From positions 1-13,440 of the forward strand of contig DATLJF010000314.1 of the NCBI GenBank assembly GCA_035539015.1: DNA of 13,440 bases, given 5' to 3'. A program made the translations under genes and the position numbers. This stretch comes from Stenotrophomonas_A sp035539015. GTDB lineage: Bacteria > Pseudomonadota > Gammaproteobacteria > Xanthomonadales > Xanthomonadaceae. Below the pieces are notes generated by a model. It ran no database searches, was not told where the DNA came from, and was given only the letters and a program-made list of their open reading frames with translations. Position 1 is the first letter of the stretch; each line of letters begins with the position of its first letter. Shown here in pieces: positions 1 to 6,575 of the stretch.

Positions 1-751
1 GGACGGCGATACCGAGGAGCATATCGCCGAGGTGGCCAAGGTACTGGGCCGCTATGTCGACCTGATCGGCGTGCGCGCCTTCCCGAAGTTCGTCGACTGG
101 GCCTACGACCGCCAGGACATCGTGCTCAAATCCTTCGCCAAGTACTCGCCGGTGCCGGTCATCAACATGGAGACCATCACCCATCCGTGCCAGGAGCTGG
201 CCCATGCCATGGCGCTGCAGGAGCACTTCGGCAGCGCCGACCTGCGCGGCAAGAAGTACGTCCTCACCTGGACCTACCACCCCAAGCCGCTGAACACCGC
301 GGTGGCCAACTCGGCGCTGACCATTGCCACGCGCATGGGCATGGACGTGACCCTGCTGTGCCCGACGCCGGACTACGTCCTCGATGAGCGCTACATGGGC
401 TGGGCCGAGCAGAACGTCGCCGAAAGCGGCGGCTCGCTGCAGGTCAGCCACGACATCGAGAGCGCCTACCGCGGCGCCGATGTCGTCTACGCCAAGAGCT
501 GGGGCGCGCTGCCGTTCTTCGGCAACTGGGAACCGGAAAAGCCGATCCGCGACCAGTACAAGCATTTCATCGTCGACGAAGCCAAGATGGCCCTGACCAA
601 CAACGGCGTCTTCAGCCACTGTCTGCCGCTGCGCCGCAATGTGAAGGCGACCGACGCGGTGATGGATTCGCCCAACTGCATTGCCATCGACGAAGCCGAA
701 AACCGCCTGCATGTGCAGAAAGCGGTGATGGCAGCCCTCATTTCCCAATAA
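1..751 (+). CDS. argF': N-acetylornithine carbamoyltransferase (AOTCase), 5' end missing
   Basis: This enzyme transfers the carbamoyl group of carbamoyl phosphate to N-acetyl-L-ornithine, giving N-acetyl-L-citrulline in the cytoplasm. The reading frame is open from base 2, so the gene starts outside the window. 249 codons are visible, matching residues 88 to 336 of the roughly 339-residue Xanthomonas campestris enzyme. The carbamoyl-phosphate motif HPCQ (H148-Q151) and HCLPLRR (H293-R299) are present. Two diagnostic residues fall in register: Glu92 (codon 14-16), known to set preference for acetyl- over succinyl-ornithine, and Lys302 (codon 644-646), the lysine carboxylated in the X. campestris structure. 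These separate it from ordinary ornithine carbamoyltransferase. The GTG at base 32 is an internal Val codon, not the start. argG follows after 23 nt. Residue numbers come from a remembered reference sequence aligned by eye. Confidence 0.96.
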   Translation, partial: DGDTEEHIAEVAKVLGRYVDLIGVRAFPKFVDWAYDRQDIVLKSFAKYSPVPVINMETITHPCQELAHAMALQEHFGSADLRGKKYVLTWTYHPKPLNTAVANSALTIATRMGMDVTLLCPTPDYVLDERYMGWAEQNVAESGGSLQVSHDIESAYRGADVVYAKSWGALPFFGNWEPEKPIRDQYKHFIVDEAKMALTNNGVFSHCLPLRRNVKATDAVMDSPNCIAIDEAENRLHVQKAVMAALISQ

Positions 752-774
752 TCCACGTAGCCCGGAACTCCCCC

Positions 775-1968
775 ATGAGCAAGAAAGACATCGTCCTCGC
801 CTTCTCCGGCGGCCTCGACACCAGCTTCTGCATTCCCTACCTGCAAGACCAGGGCTACGCCGTGCATACCGTGTTCGCCGATACTGGCGGCGTGGATGAC
901 GAAGAGCGCGATTTCATCGAGAAGCGCGCCGCCGAACTGGGCGCGGCCAGCCACGTCACCGTCGATGGCGGCCCGGCGATCTGGGAAGGCTTCGTCAAGC
1001 CGTTCGTCTGGGCCGGCGAGGGCTACCAGGGCCAGTACCCGCTGCTGGTCTCGGATCGCTACCTGATCGTGGACGCCGCACTCAAGCGCGCCGCCGAGCT
1101 GGGCACGAACATCATCGCCCACGGTTGCACCGGCATGGGCAACGACCAGGTCCGCTTCGACCTGGCGGTGAAGGCGCAGGGCGACTACCAGATCGTCGCG
1201 CCGATCCGCGAAATCCAGAAGGAACACACCCAGACCCGCGCCTACGAGCAGAAGTACCTGGAAGAGCGCGGCTTCGGTGTGCGCGCCAAGCAGAAGGCCT
1301 ACACCATCAACGAGAACCTGCTGGGCCTGACCATGTCCGGTGGCGAGATCGACAAGTGGGAAGCGCCGGGCGAGGGTGCGCGCGGTTGGTGCGCGCCGCG
1401 TAGCGCCTGGCCGACCGATGCGCTGACCGTCACCTTGAAGTTCGTCGAAGGCGAAGCGGTGGAGCTGGACGGCAAGCCGCTGCCGGGCGCGCAGATCCTG
1501 GCCAAGCTCAACAAGCTGTTCGCCCAGTACGGCGTCGGTCGGGGCGTTTATACCGGCGACACCGTGATCGGCCTGAAGGGCCGCATCGTGTTCGAAGCCC
1601 CGGGGCTGGTCTCGCTGCTGGCCGCGCACCGCGCGCTGGAAGACGCGGTGCTGACCAAGCAGCAGAACCGCTTCAAGCCCGAGGTCGCACGCAAGTGGGT
1701 GGAGCTGGTGTACGAAGGCTTCTACCACGACCCGCTGAAGTCGGACATCGAAGCCTTCCTGAAGTCCTCGCAGGCCAAGGTCAACGGCGAAGTTGTGCTG
1801 GAAACCCGCGGCGGCCGCGTCGATGCCGTGGCCGTGCGTTCGCCGCACCTGCTCAACGCCAAGGGTGCCACCTACGCGCAGTCGGCCGACTGGGGCGTGG
1901 AAGAGGCCGAGGGCTTCATCAAGCTGTTCGGCATGAGCTCCACCCTGTACGCCCAGGTCAACCGCTGA
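775..1968 (+). CDS. argG: Argininosuccinate synthase
   Basis: ArgG condenses citrulline and aspartate with ATP to argininosuccinate (seventh step of arginine synthesis, cytoplasmic, normally a tetramer). The 397-residue product has the usual family length. The N-terminal ATP pyrophosphatase loop reads AFSGGLDTS at residues 9-17. The nucleotide and substrate segment HGCTGMGNDQVRF lies at residues 116-128, and MSGGEIDKWE follows near the middle. The ATG at 775 is chosen because the ATP loop begins only eight residues later, as in the family, and a GGAA stretch (764-767) gives a modest ribosome binding site. It lies 23 nt after argF' and 10 nt before the first acetyltransferase, which fits co-transcription. 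Its substrate is made by the deacetylase two genes downstream. Nothing looks damaged. Confidence 0.97.
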   Translation: MSKKDIVLAFSGGLDTSFCIPYLQDQGYAVHTVFADTGGVDDEERDFIEKRAAELGAASHVTVDGGPAIWEGFVKPFVWAGEGYQGQYPLLVSDRYLIVDAALKRAAELGTNIIAHGCTGMGNDQVRFDLAVKAQGDYQIVAPIREIQKEHTQTRAYEQKYLEERGFGVRAKQKAYTINENLLGLTMSGGEIDKWEAPGEGARGWCAPRSAWPTDALTVTLKFVEGEAVELDGKPLPGAQILAKLNKLFAQYGVGRGVYTGDTVIGLKGRIVFEAPGLVSLLAAHRALEDAVLTKQQNRFKPEVARKWVELVYEGFYHDPLKSDIEAFLKSSQAKVNGEVVLETRGGRVDAVAVRSPHLLNAKGATYAQSADWGVEEAEGFIKLFGMSSTLYAQVNR

Positions 1969-1978
1969 GCCCCGGGCC

Positions 1979-2419
1979 ATGAGCGAGCTGCGCATCAGCA
2001 CCGACAAGGGCGAACTGGACGTTGCCCTGATCCACCAGTTCCTGTCGACCGAGGCGTATTGGAGCCTCGGTATACCGGAACAGACGGTGCTGCGTGCAAT
2101 CGAAGGCTCGCTATGTTTCGGCGGTTACGTGGAGGGCGTAGGCCAGGTCGCGTTCGCGCGCGTGGTCTCCGACTTCGCCACCTTCGCCTACCTGGCCGAT
2201 GTCTTCGTGCTGCCGGCGCAGCGTGGCCAGGGCTATTCCAAGCAACTGATGGATGCGGTCTTCGCCCATCCGCAGTTGCAGGGCCTGCGCCGTTTCATGC
2301 TCGCCACCTGGGACGCCCACGGCCTGTATGCCCGCTACGGCTTCACCGCGCCGGCACGCCCGGACCGCCTGATGGAAATCTCGCGGCCGGACCTGTACCG
2401 CGCCACGCCTGCGGCCTGA
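1979..2419 (+). CDS. GNAT-family N-acetyltransferase inside the arginine cluster
   Basis: This is a 146-residue single-domain GNAT protein of unknown substrate. The acetyl-CoA-binding motif A is clear: a hydrophobic strand (LADVFVLP, residues 72-79) leads into R82-G83-Q84-G85-Y86-S87, fitting the R/Q-x-x-G-x-G/A pattern, then a helix. The later segment W-D-A-H-G-L-Y-A-R-Y-G-F resembles GNAT motif B, where a tyrosine often acts as general acid. There is no signal peptide or membrane segment. It starts 10 nt after argG and ends 34 nt before the deacetylase gene, so it is probably co-transcribed with both. I see no strong ribosome binding site, so translation may depend on argG. It is unlikely to be the N-acetylglutamate synthase, because that domain is fused to argB further on. 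Substrate could be an amino acid, a small metabolite or a protein; the sequence does not say. Confidence 0.85.
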   Translation: MSELRISTDKGELDVALIHQFLSTEAYWSLGIPEQTVLRAIEGSLCFGGYVEGVGQVAFARVVSDFATFAYLADVFVLPAQRGQGYSKQLMDAVFAHPQLQGLRRFMLATWDAHGLYARYGFTAPARPDRLMEISRPDLYRATPAA

Positions 2420-2453
2420 CCGCCCGCGCACCGACCCTTCGCCCCGAGTAGCC

Positions 2454-3569
2454 ATGACCGACCTGCTTGCCGCCACCCTCGCGCACCTGGAAAAACTGGT
2501 GTCCTTCGACACCCGCAATCCACCGCGCGCCATTGCCGCCGAGGGCGGCATCTTCGACTACCTGCGCGCGCACCTGCCGGGGTTCCAGGTCGAAGTCGTC
2601 GACCACGGCGCTGGTGCGGTCAGCCTGTACGCGGTGCGCGGCGCGCCGAAGTACCTGTTCAACGTGCACCTGGACACCGTGCCGGATTCGCCGCACTGGA
2701 GCGCCGATCCACATCGGATGCGCCGCCTCGAAGATCGCGTGGTCGGCCTCGGTGTGTGCGACATCAAGGGCGCCGCGGCCGCGCTGGTGGCCGCGGCTAA
2801 TGCCGGCGACGGCGATGCCGCGTTCCTGTTCTCCAGCGACGAGGAGGCCAACGATCCGCGCTGTATCGCCGCCTTTCTCGCGCGCGGCCTGGCCTACGAC
2901 GCGGTGCTGGTAGCCGAACCGACGATGGGCGAGGCAGTGCTGGCCCATCGCGGCATCAGCTCGGTGTTGATGCGATTCCAGGGCCGGGCAGGGCATGCGT
3001 CGGGTAAGCAGGACCCGGCCGCCAGCGCGCTGCACCAAGCAGTGCGCTGGGGCGAGCGTGCCCTGGGCCACGTCGATTCGCTGGCCCATGCGCGCTTCGG
3101 CGGCCTGACCGGTCTGCGCTTCAACATCGGCCGGATCGAAGGCGGGATCAAGGCCAACATGATTGCCCCGGCGGCCGAACTGCGTTTTGGCTTCCGGCCG
3201 CTGCCGTCCATGGACGTGGACCAGCTGCTTGAAACCTTCGCCGGATTCGCCGAGCCGGCGGCGGCGCATTTCGAAGAAACCTTCCGTGGGCCCAGCCTGC
3301 CTTCCGGCGACATTGCCCGTGCCGAAGAACGCCGACTGGCCGCGCGCGATGTCGCCGATGCCCTGGACCTGCCGATCGGCAACGCCGTCGATTTCTGGAC
3401 CGAGGCCTCGTTGTTCTCCGCCGGCGGCTACACCGCGCTGGTCTATGGGCCGGGCGACATCGCCCAAGCCCATACCGCCGACGAATGGGTGACGCTGGCG
3501 CAGTTGCAGCGCTACGCCGATTCGGTGGATCGCATCATCAACGGCCGCAGCACCCACGGCGCGCGTTGA
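2454..3569 (+). CDS. argE': N-acetyl-L-citrulline deacetylase (M20 metallohydrolase)
   Basis: This 371-residue M20-family enzyme is expected to hydrolyse N-acetyl-L-citrulline to citrulline and acetate, the step that replaces acetylornithine deacetylase in Xanthomonas-type arginine synthesis. The two-metal site is complete: H72 and D74 in VHLDTVP, the bridging D103 in GVCDIKG, general base E130 with ligand E131 in SSDEEA, E155 in VAEPT, and H340 near the C-terminus in QAHTADEW. The dimerisation lid domain should lie between about residues 165 and 275, containing the conserved G-H-A-S segment. Fold and metal site alone cannot separate it from ArgE or DapE. The call to acetylcitrulline rests on the AOTCase gene in the same cluster, which leaves acetylcitrulline as the species to be deacetylated. 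Gaps are 34 nt on each side. Confidence 0.92.
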   Translation: MTDLLAATLAHLEKLVSFDTRNPPRAIAAEGGIFDYLRAHLPGFQVEVVDHGAGAVSLYAVRGAPKYLFNVHLDTVPDSPHWSADPHRMRRLEDRVVGLGVCDIKGAAAALVAAANAGDGDAAFLFSSDEEANDPRCIAAFLARGLAYDAVLVAEPTMGEAVLAHRGISSVLMRFQGRAGHASGKQDPAASALHQAVRWGERALGHVDSLAHARFGGLTGLRFNIGRIEGGIKANMIAPAAELRFGFRPLPSMDVDQLLETFAGFAEPAAAHFEETFRGPSLPSGDIARAEERRLAARDVADALDLPIGNAVDFWTEASLFSAGGYTALVYGPGDIAQAHTADEWVTLAQLQRYADSVDRIINGRSTHGAR

Positions 3570-3603
3570 GCGCGCCATCCCCTCCCGTCTCCTGAAGCCA
3601 GAA

Positions 3604-4929
3604 ATGTCCCCTGCCGCCCCGCACAAACAGACCCGCCAGACCATCGTGCGCCTGCTCTCGAGCATGGCCAGCGCGAAGGAAATCAGCCAGTACCTCAAGC
3701 GCTTTTCGCAGCTGGATGCCAAGCGCTTCGCCGTGGTGAAAGTCGGCGGCGCGGTGCTGCGCGACGACCTGGAGGCGCTGACCTCGTCGTTGTCGTTCCT
3801 GCAGGAAGTGGGGCTGACCCCGATCGTGCTGCACGGCGCCGGCCCGCAGCTGGATGCCGAGTTGGCGGCCGCCGGGATCGAGAAGCAGACCGTCAACGGC
3901 CTGCGCGTGACCTCGCCCGAAGCCCTGGCGATCGTGCGCCGGGTGTTCCAGCAATCCAACCTGAAGCTGGTCGAGGCGCTGCAGCAGAATGGCGCGCGCG
4001 CCACGTCGATCACCGGAGGCGTGTTCGAGGCCGAGTACCTCGACCGCGATACCTATGGCCTGGTCGGCGAGGTGCGCAAGGTCAACCTGGCGCCGATCGA
4101 GGCCAGCCTGCAGGCCGGCTCAATCCCGGTGATCACCAGCCTGGGCGAGACCCCGAGCGGGCAGATCCTCAACGTCAACGCCGACTTCGCCGCCAACGAA
4201 CTGGTGCGCGAGCTGCAGCCGTACAAGATCATCTTCCTCACCGGCACCGGCGGTCTGCTCGATGCCAACGGCAAGGTGATCGACTCGATCAACCTGTCCA
4301 CCGAGTACGAGCACCTGATCGAGCAGCCGTGGATCCACGGCGGCATGAAGGTGAAGATCGAACAGATCAAGGACCTGCTGGACAAGTTGCCGCTGGAGTC
4401 GTCGGTGTCGATCACCCGGCCGGCCGACCTGGCCAAGGAACTGTTCACCCACAAGGGCTCGGGCACCCTGGTGCGGCGCGGCGAGCGCGTGCTGCGCGCC
4501 ACCTCCTGGGCCGAGCTGGACCTGGCGCGGCTGCAGCAGCTGATCGAGTCGAGCTTCGGCCGCACCCTGGTGTCGGATTATTTCGACAAGACCCGCCTGT
4601 TGCGCGCCTACGTCAGCGAGAACTACCGCGCCGCGGTGATCCTCACCGACGAGGCCGACGGCGTCTACCTGGACAAGTTCGCCGTGCTCGACGATGCCCA
4701 GGGTGAAGGCCTGGGGCGCGCGGTCTGGAACGTGATGCGCGAGGAAACCCCGCGCCTGTTCTGGCGTTCGCGCCACAACAACCCGGTCAACATCTTCTAC
4801 TACGCCGAGTCCGACGGCTGCATCAAGCAGGAGAAGTGGAAGGTATTCTGGTACGGGCTGGAGAACTTCGAGCAGATCCAGCGCTGCGTCGCCCACTGCG
4901 CCACCCGCACCCCCACCTTGCTGGGCTGA
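3604..4929 (+). CDS. argB: Bifunctional N-acetylglutamate kinase / N-acetylglutamate synthase
   Basis: This fused enzyme carries the first two committed steps of arginine synthesis: acetylation of glutamate with acetyl-CoA, then phosphorylation of N-acetylglutamate. Of its 441 residues, about 1-285 form an amino-acid kinase domain: K46 in VVKVGG, HGAGPQ at 77-82, then GLRVTS, NVNADFAANEL, GTGGLLD and IHGGMKVKI. Residues from about 290 form a GNAT domain with the acetyl-CoA loop Q366-G-E-G-L-G-R372. The N-terminal 40 residues resemble the helical arm found in arginine-inhibited kinases, so feedback inhibition by arginine is likely; this is inferred from the known X. campestris-type enzyme. The layout matches bacterial NAGS/K rather than E. 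coli ArgA, and explains why no argA or argJ is needed. The next gene starts 3 nt after its stop. Confidence 0.95.
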   Translation: MSPAAPHKQTRQTIVRLLSSMASAKEISQYLKRFSQLDAKRFAVVKVGGAVLRDDLEALTSSLSFLQEVGLTPIVLHGAGPQLDAELAAAGIEKQTVNGLRVTSPEALAIVRRVFQQSNLKLVEALQQNGARATSITGGVFEAEYLDRDTYGLVGEVRKVNLAPIEASLQAGSIPVITSLGETPSGQILNVNADFAANELVRELQPYKIIFLTGTGGLLDANGKVIDSINLSTEYEHLIEQPWIHGGMKVKIEQIKDLLDKLPLESSVSITRPADLAKELFTHKGSGTLVRRGERVLRATSWAELDLARLQQLIESSFGRTLVSDYFDKTRLLRAYVSENYRAAVILTDEADGVYLDKFAVLDDAQGEGLGRAVWNVMREETPRLFWRSRHNNPVNIFYYAESDGCIKQEKWKVFWYGLENFEQIQRCVAHCATRTPTLLG

Positions 4930-4932
4930 ACC

Positions 4933-5544
4933 ATGGCATTGGACCTATTGCCAACCGACTGGCGCACTGCGCCAACCCTGCGCGGCCAGCACGCCACGCT
5001 CGAACCCCTGCGTATCGAGCACGCTGAGGAACTGCGCGCGGCGCTGGGCGCAGGCGAGCTGTCGCAGCTGTGGTACACCAACGTGCCGACGCCGGCGCAA
5101 GCCGCGGCCTATGTTGATGCGGCGCTGCGCATGCAGGCCGAAGGCATCGCGCTGCCGTTCGTGGTCCGCAATGCCGCCGGCGAGGTGGTCGGCAGTACCC
5201 GTTACTACGACCTGGCCGCGGACGTCCCGCGCCTGTCGATCGGCTACACCTGGTATGCCCCCTCGGTGCAGCGCACCGGGCTGAACACTGAAGCCAAGCT
5301 GATGTTGCTGGCGCACGCGTTCGAGCAGCTGGGCTGCATCAGCGTGGTGTTCGAGACCAGCTGGTTCAACCATGCCTCGCGCGCCGCCATCGCCCGCCTC
5401 GGCGCCAAGCAGGATGGCGTGCTGCGCGGGCACAAGCGCCACGCCGACGGCAGCATCCGCGATACCGTGATCTTCTCCCTTCTCGCCTCGGAGTGGCCGG
5501 CTGCGCGCCGGCACCTGCGGTTCCGCCTGGAAGCCAACGCATGA
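4933..5544 (+). CDS. RimJ/RimL-type GNAT acetyltransferase coupled to argC
   Basis: This 203-residue GNAT protein belongs to the RimJ/RimL-like branch (Acetyltransf_3 type). An N-terminal strand-helix region precedes SIGYTWYAPSVQRTGLNTEAK, in which W107 to N118 (with Q113-R-T-G116-L-N) form the acetyl-CoA loop, a variant of Q/R-x-x-G-x-G/A. A helix follows, then a C-terminal segment with G-H-K-R-H-A-D-G, D-T-V-I-F-S and S-E-W that is usual in this branch. It begins 3 nt after the argB stop and its TGA overlaps the argC start as ATGA (5541-5544), so it is almost certainly made from the arginine transcript and coupled to argC translation. RimJ/RimL relatives acetylate protein N-termini, but many distant members act on small molecules or are unassigned. 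I cannot name its substrate. Confidence 0.88.
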   Translation: MALDLLPTDWRTAPTLRGQHATLEPLRIEHAEELRAALGAGELSQLWYTNVPTPAQAAAYVDAALRMQAEGIALPFVVRNAAGEVVGSTRYYDLAADVPRLSIGYTWYAPSVQRTGLNTEAKLMLLAHAFEQLGCISVVFETSWFNHASRAAIARLGAKQDGVLRGHKRHADGSIRDTVIFSLLASEWPAARRHLRFRLEANA

Positions 5545-6491
5545 GCACCTCTTTCACCGTCGGCATCGTCGGCGCCCGCGGCCACACCGGCGCCGAACTG
5601 ATCCGCCTGATCGCCGCCCATCCGCAGCTCGAACTGGCGTTCGTCTCCTCGCGCGAGCTCGATGGCCAGCGCGTGGCCGAGCACAACGATGCGTATGCCG
5701 GCGAACTTCGCTATGAGAACCTCGATCCGGCCGCGGTAGCGGGCAAGGGCGCCGATACCGTCATCCTGGCGCTGCCCAACGGCAAGGCGCAGCCCTACGT
5801 GGCGGCCATCGATGCGGCCGCGCCGCAGACGATCATCGTCGACTTGTCGGCCGACTATCGCTTCGATCCGGCCTGGTATTACGGCCTGCCGGAGCTGACG
5901 CGCGAGCGCTACGCCGGGCAGAAGCGCATCAGCAACCCAGGCTGCTACGCCACCGCGATGCAGCTGGCGATCACACCGCTGCTGGGCGAACTGGCCGGTC
6001 CGCCGCAATGCTTCGGGGTATCGGGCTATTCCGGTGCCGGCACCACGCCCTCGGACAAGAACAACGTCGAACTGCTGCGCGACAACCTGATGCCGTACGC
6101 GCTTACCGACCACATGCACGAGCGCGAAGTCAGCGCCCAGCTCGGCGTGCCGGTGGAGTTCATGCCACACGTGGCGGCGCATTTCCGCGGCATCACCATG
6201 ACCGTCAACCTGTGGTTGCAGCAGCCGCTCAAGCGCGAGGACATCCTGGCGCGCTACCGCGATCGCTATGCTGGCGAGCCATTGATCGAAGTGGTCGACG
6301 AAGCGCCGTGGGTGAGCCGGATTGCCGGGCGCCATGGCGTGCAGATAGGTGGCTTCACCACTGCGCCGGGCGGCAAGCGCGTGGTCGTGGTGGCGACCCT
6401 GGACAACCTGCTCAAGGGCGCGGCCACCCAGGCGCTGCAGAACCTCAACCGCGCGCTCGGCCTGCCCGAGCTGACCGCGATCCCGCATTGA
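5541..6491 (+). CDS. argC: N-acetyl-gamma-glutamyl-phosphate reductase
   Basis: ArgC reduces N-acetylglutamyl 5-phosphate to N-acetylglutamate 5-semialdehyde with NADPH (third step, cytoplasmic). The 316-residue product has the dinucleotide motif GIVGARGHTG near the N-terminus, the catalytic cysteine C135 in SNPGCYAT, and a probable catalytic histidine H210 in MPHVAAHFRGI. The start is ATG 5541, overlapping the upstream acetyltransferase stop as ATGA. An upstream in-frame GTG at 5493 would add 16 residues of low-complexity Ala/Pro sequence before the Rossmann strand and is less likely. The histidine region differs from the PHLxPMxRGI form of E. coli-type enzymes, although the His and RGI are kept. 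The stop is followed at once by a long inverted repeat, and argH starts 84 nt later. Confidence 0.96.
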   Translation: MSTSFTVGIVGARGHTGAELIRLIAAHPQLELAFVSSRELDGQRVAEHNDAYAGELRYENLDPAAVAGKGADTVILALPNGKAQPYVAAIDAAAPQTIIVDLSADYRFDPAWYYGLPELTRERYAGQKRISNPGCYATAMQLAITPLLGELAGPPQCFGVSGYSGAGTTPSDKNNVELLRDNLMPYALTDHMHEREVSAQLGVPVEFMPHVAAHFRGITMTVNLWLQQPLKREDILARYRDRYAGEPLIEVVDEAPWVSRIAGRHGVQIGGFTTAPGGKRVVVVATLDNLLKGAATQALQNLNRALGLPELTAIPH

Positions 6492-6554
6492 CTGTAGGAG
6501 CGGCTTCAGCCGCGACCGGATGGCATCCGGTCGCGGCTGAAGCCGCTCCTACAG
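6492..6554. repeat. Paired inverted REP elements (REPIN-like) between argC and argH
   Basis: A perfect 30-bp inverted repeat occupies 6492-6521 and 6525-6554 around a 3-nt loop, starting on the base after the argC stop. Each arm looks like one REP unit: a GTAG head (6494-6497, and CTAC at 6549-6552 on the other side) followed by an internal small palindrome, gcggcttcagccgc at 6500-6513 and gcggctgaagccgc at 6533-6546. GTAG-headed REPs mobilised by RAYT transposases are known in Stenotrophomonas and Pseudomonas, and two opposed units form a REPIN. The transcript could fold into one long hairpin, which may slow 3' exonucleases and stabilise upstream mRNA. It has no T-run after it, so it is not a typical intrinsic terminator. 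I saw no second copy in the window. Confidence 0.88.
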
Positions 6555-6575
6555 CAAGCCCACCACGAGGCCTAT

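Noticed and set aside
32..34. GTG as the start of the carbamoyltransferase gene.
   Set aside because: The frame is open upstream to the window edge, and those codons (DGDTEEHIAE) match the known enzyme, including Glu92.
487..2007. A 506-codon open frame on the - strand opposite argF' and argG.
   Set aside because: It mirrors strongly conserved argG and carries no recognisable domain. Long antisense frames are common where third codon positions are mostly G or C.
2343..4013. A 556-codon open frame on the - strand opposite the deacetylase and the start of argB.
   Set aside because: The opposite strand encodes two enzymes with complete active sites. The antisense product is rich in Arg, Gly and Ala with no family pattern.
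5493..5540. Upstream in-frame GTG start for argC.
   Set aside because: It would overlap the preceding gene by 52 nt and add unconserved residues before the dinucleotide-binding strand. The ATGA overlap at 5541 fits better.
4933..5544. Naming the second GNAT gene rimJ or rimL.
   Set aside because: Only branch-level similarity is visible. The members of this branch have varied substrates, and no ribosomal protein link is seen here.
6492..6554. The long palindrome read as a simple intrinsic terminator for the argF' to argC genes.
   Set aside because: No T-run follows on either strand, and its two GTAG-headed arms with internal palindromes fit a REP doublet better.
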